From contig DGBN01000044.1 of NCBI GenBank assembly GCA_002384815.1, positions 1-42,957 on the forward strand: 42,957 nucleotides of DNA, given 5' to 3'. A program made the translations under genes and the position numbers. Every line of letters begins with the position of its first letter. Position 1 is the stretch's first letter. Below, piece after piece: positions 40,887-42,957 of this stretch. A model generated the notes under the pieces. The model was not told the DNA's origin. It saw only the letters and a list, made by a program, of their open reading frames with translations, and made no database searches. This DNA comes from Oxalobacteraceae bacterium UBA4003. Lineage in GTDB: Bacteria > Pseudomonadota > Gammaproteobacteria > Burkholderiales > Burkholderiaceae_D.

Positions 40887-42957
40887 CTAGGTTGCCATGC
40901 CGCTATGCCGCAGCAAGGCATCGATCGTCGGTTCACGGCCTCGGAAGGCCTTGAACGAATCGATTGCCGGTCGTGAACCGCCCATTGCCAGAATCTCGCG
41001 CAGGAAGCGCGCGCCTGTATCGCTGGACACAACATTGCCGCTGGCTTGTCCTGCTTCTTCAAACGCGCCGTAAGCATCGGCAGACAAGACTTCCGCCCAT
41101 TTGTAGCTATAGTAACCGGCTGCATAGCCACCGGCAAAGATATGCGCGAACGAATGCTGGAAGCGGTTGAATTCCGGCGGCGTCATGACTGAAACTTGCG
41201 TCCGCACTGCGTTCAACACGTCCTGCACGCTTTGCTTGCCCTCAGGCTGGTAATCGTAATGCAGGTGCATATCGAACAGCGAGAACTCGACCTGACGCAA
41301 GGTCTGCAGGCCGGACTGGAAGTTCTTTGCCGCGATCATCTTGTCGAACAAGGCGCGTGGCAAGGCAGCACCGGTATCGGCATGCGCAGTCATGTGCTGC
41401 AGCACATCCCATTCCCAGCAAAAGTTTTCCATGAATTGAGAAGGCAATTCAACCGCATCCCATTCGACGCCGGAAATGCCCGACACGCCCAGCTCATCGA
41501 CGCGCGTCAGCATGTGATGCAAGCCGTGGCCGAATTCGTGAAACAGCGTAATCACTTCATCATGCGTGAACAGCGCCGGTTTGGTTTTGCCATCGACGAC
41601 GGCAGGTTCGGTGAAGTTGCAGGTCAGGTAAGCGACCGGTGTCTGGATGCCGTCCTTACCGCTGGTTTCTTCGAGACGACGGCGACCGCGCGCATCGTCC
41701 ATCCATGCGCCGCCGCGTTTGCCCTGGCGTGCGTACAGATCAATATAGAACTGGCCGATTAACACACCATCTTTTTCTATGCGGAAGAACTTTACATCCG
41801 GATGCCAGACTGGTGCGGTATCAGGTTTGATCGCGACCGAGAACAGGGTTTCAATTGTGCGGAATAGACCGGCGATGACTTTCGGTTCAGGGAAATACTG
41901 TTTCACTTCCTGTTCGGAAAAAGCATAACGTTGTTCGCGCAATTTTTCCGACGCATAGGTAACGTCCCATGCTTCCAGTTTTTCTATGCCCAGTTCTTTT
42001 TGCGCAAAGCTGCGCAATTCCGCCAGATCTTTTTCTGCAAAAGGACGTGCGCGTTTGGCCAGGTCCTGCAGGAAGTCGATCACCTGATCCGGAGTTTGCG
42101 CCATTTTGGAGACCAGCGACACTTCGGCGTAATTTTTATAGCCCAGCAATTTGGCTTCTTCGTCGCGCAGTTGCAGGATATCGACGATGTTTTGCGTATT
42201 GTCCCAGGCCGGTTGATTCGCCAGCTCGGATGCCTTGGTCGCGTTGGCGCGATAAATCGTTTCGCGCAGGCTGCGCTTGTCCGCGTATTGCAGGATAGGG
42301 AAATACGAAGGGAAGTGCAGCGTGAATTTATAGCCGGTCTTGCGACCAGAGGAAGTGCACAGCTCGTCCTTCTCTGCAGCAGCGCGTGCGGCCTGCTTTG
42401 CATCGTCGGGCAAACCTGCCAGTTCTGCTTCGTCTTCAACGAACAAGGCGTAATCATTCGTCGCGTCGAGTATGTTTTCAGAAAACTTGGTAGTCAATGC
42501 TGCGTGCTTTTCCTGAATTTCGGCAAAGCGTGGCTTTTGTTCTTCCGTCAGTTCGGCACCGCCAAGGCGGAAGTCGCGCACTGCGTTTTCTATGATCTTT
42601 TTGCGTGCAACGGAATAGCCGGCGTAATCCGGGCCCAATTGCAGCGCCTTGTAATTAGTAAACAGCGTCAAATTTTGCGCCAGTGCTGTCCAGAACTCGG
42701 TGATCTTCGGCTGGTTTTCGTTGTACGCAGCGCGCAGCTCAGGTGTATCGACGACGGCATTCAAATGACCAACGATGCCCCATGCGCGGCTGAGTTTTTC
42801 GGTGACGTTTTCCAAAGGCTCGACAAAGTTTTCCCATGTCACTTGCGCAATCGGCTCTTCGAGCTCTTTGACGACAGTACGGCTTTGGTCCAGCAGGCTG
42901 TCGATCGCCGAAGCTATGTGTTCAGGTTTGATGGCAGCAAATTGTGGAAGGTCGGAA
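40887..42957 (-). CDS. prlC: Oligopeptidase A (M3 metallopeptidase), 5'-truncated
   Basis: At least 689 residues of an M3-family zinc peptidase. The frame stays open from an internal ATG (42842) to the right edge (SDLPQFAAIKPEHI), so the start lies just outside the window and only a few residues are missing. The zinc-binding LFHEFGHGLHHML is intact, and a C-terminal MGGSRPAIDSFKAFRGREPTIDALLRHSG marks the OpdA/PrlC family. It degrades short peptides, including cleaved signal peptides, in the cytoplasm. A perfect inverted repeat follows the stop codon. Confidence 0.95.
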   Translation of the reverse strand, partial: SDLPQFAAIKPEHIASAIDSLLDQSRTVVKELEEPIAQVTWENFVEPLENVTEKLSRAWGIVGHLNAVVDTPELRAAYNENQPKITEFWTALAQNLTLFTNYKALQLGPDYAGYSVARKKIIENAVRDFRLGGAELTEEQKPRFAEIQEKHAALTTKFSENILDATNDYALFVEDEAELAGLPDDAKQAARAAAEKDELCTSSGRKTGYKFTLHFPSYFPILQYADKRSLRETIYRANATKASELANQPAWDNTQNIVDILQLRDEEAKLLGYKNYAEVSLVSKMAQTPDQVIDFLQDLAKRARPFAEKDLAELRSFAQKELGIEKLEAWDVTYASEKLREQRYAFSEQEVKQYFPEPKVIAGLFRTIETLFSVAIKPDTAPVWHPDVKFFRIEKDGVLIGQFYIDLYARQGKRGGAWMDDARGRRRLEETSGKDGIQTPVAYLTCNFTEPAVVDGKTKPALFTHDEVITLFHEFGHGLHHMLTRVDELGVSGISGVEWDAVELPSQFMENFCWEWDVLQHMTAHADTGAALPRALFDKMIAAKNFQSGLQTLRQVEFSLFDMHLHYDYQPEGKQSVQDVLNAVRTQVSVMTPPEFNRFQHSFAHIFAGGYAAGYYSYKWAEVLSADAYGAFEEAGQASGNVVSSDTGARFLREILAMGGSRPAIDSFKAFRGREPTIDALLRHSGMAT

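Overview
The window looks like chromosome from a betaproteobacterium of the order Burkholderiales, most likely family Oxalobacteraceae (Herminiimonas/Janthinobacterium type). This is inferred from gene content: 6S RNA between zapA and an EVE-domain gene, a small Trp-rich membrane protein, a holC plus DUF2486-like pair, and an EpsL/EpsE/EpsF/EpsG-type exopolysaccharide system. No assembly or database comparison was possible. Base composition by eye is moderately GC-rich and fairly uniform, with AT-rich intergenic stretches. I see no insertion sequence, prophage, CRISPR array, tRNA or rRNA.

Layout. (1) 1-4857: the 3' part of an AddB-like nuclease and a complete AddA-like helicase-nuclease, for double-strand break repair. 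(2) 5027-6388: a ZapB-like coiled coil, zapA, 6S RNA with a strong terminator, and an EVE-domain protein. (3) 6389-7124: a 736-nt region with no convincing large gene, which leads into the exopolysaccharide locus. (4) 7125-29788: a 22.7-kb exopolysaccharide locus, all on the plus strand. (5) 29805-32221, minus strand: a LysR regulator, lgt and a PAP2-family membrane protein. The regulator is divergent from ilvD (32473-34146). (6) 34215-35709: a candidate small RNA on the minus strand, a small secreted protein, a Trp-rich membrane protein and a cytochrome c. (7) 35864-39064: an amino-acid module of a LivK-type binding protein, an Lrp-type regulator and a DadA-type dehydrogenase. (8) 39210-42957, minus strand: a DUF2486-like protein, holC, a DUF4124-glutaredoxin protein and the 3' part of prlC.

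The exopolysaccharide locus encodes a Wzx/Wzy-type pathway. A polyprenyl-phosphate sugar transferase starts the repeat unit. Four glycosyltransferases, a pyruvyl transferase and two O-acyltransferase candidates build and decorate it. Wzx flips it and a Wzy-like protein polymerises it. EpsF and EpsG control chain length, and EpsE plus the beta-barrel EpsL probably form the export path. GalE, a nucleotidyltransferase and ManC supply sugar nucleotides. Many neighbours overlap by 4 to 11 nt, so the cluster is probably one or two transcription units. No exosortase or PEP-CTERM protein is present.

Least explained parts: a QueC-like PP-loop protein inside the cluster (27132-28346), a GT26 glycosyltransferase fused to a STAS domain (21969-23198), a secreted protein of unknown function (17519-18943), and a promoter-to-terminator small-RNA candidate at about 34359-34488.
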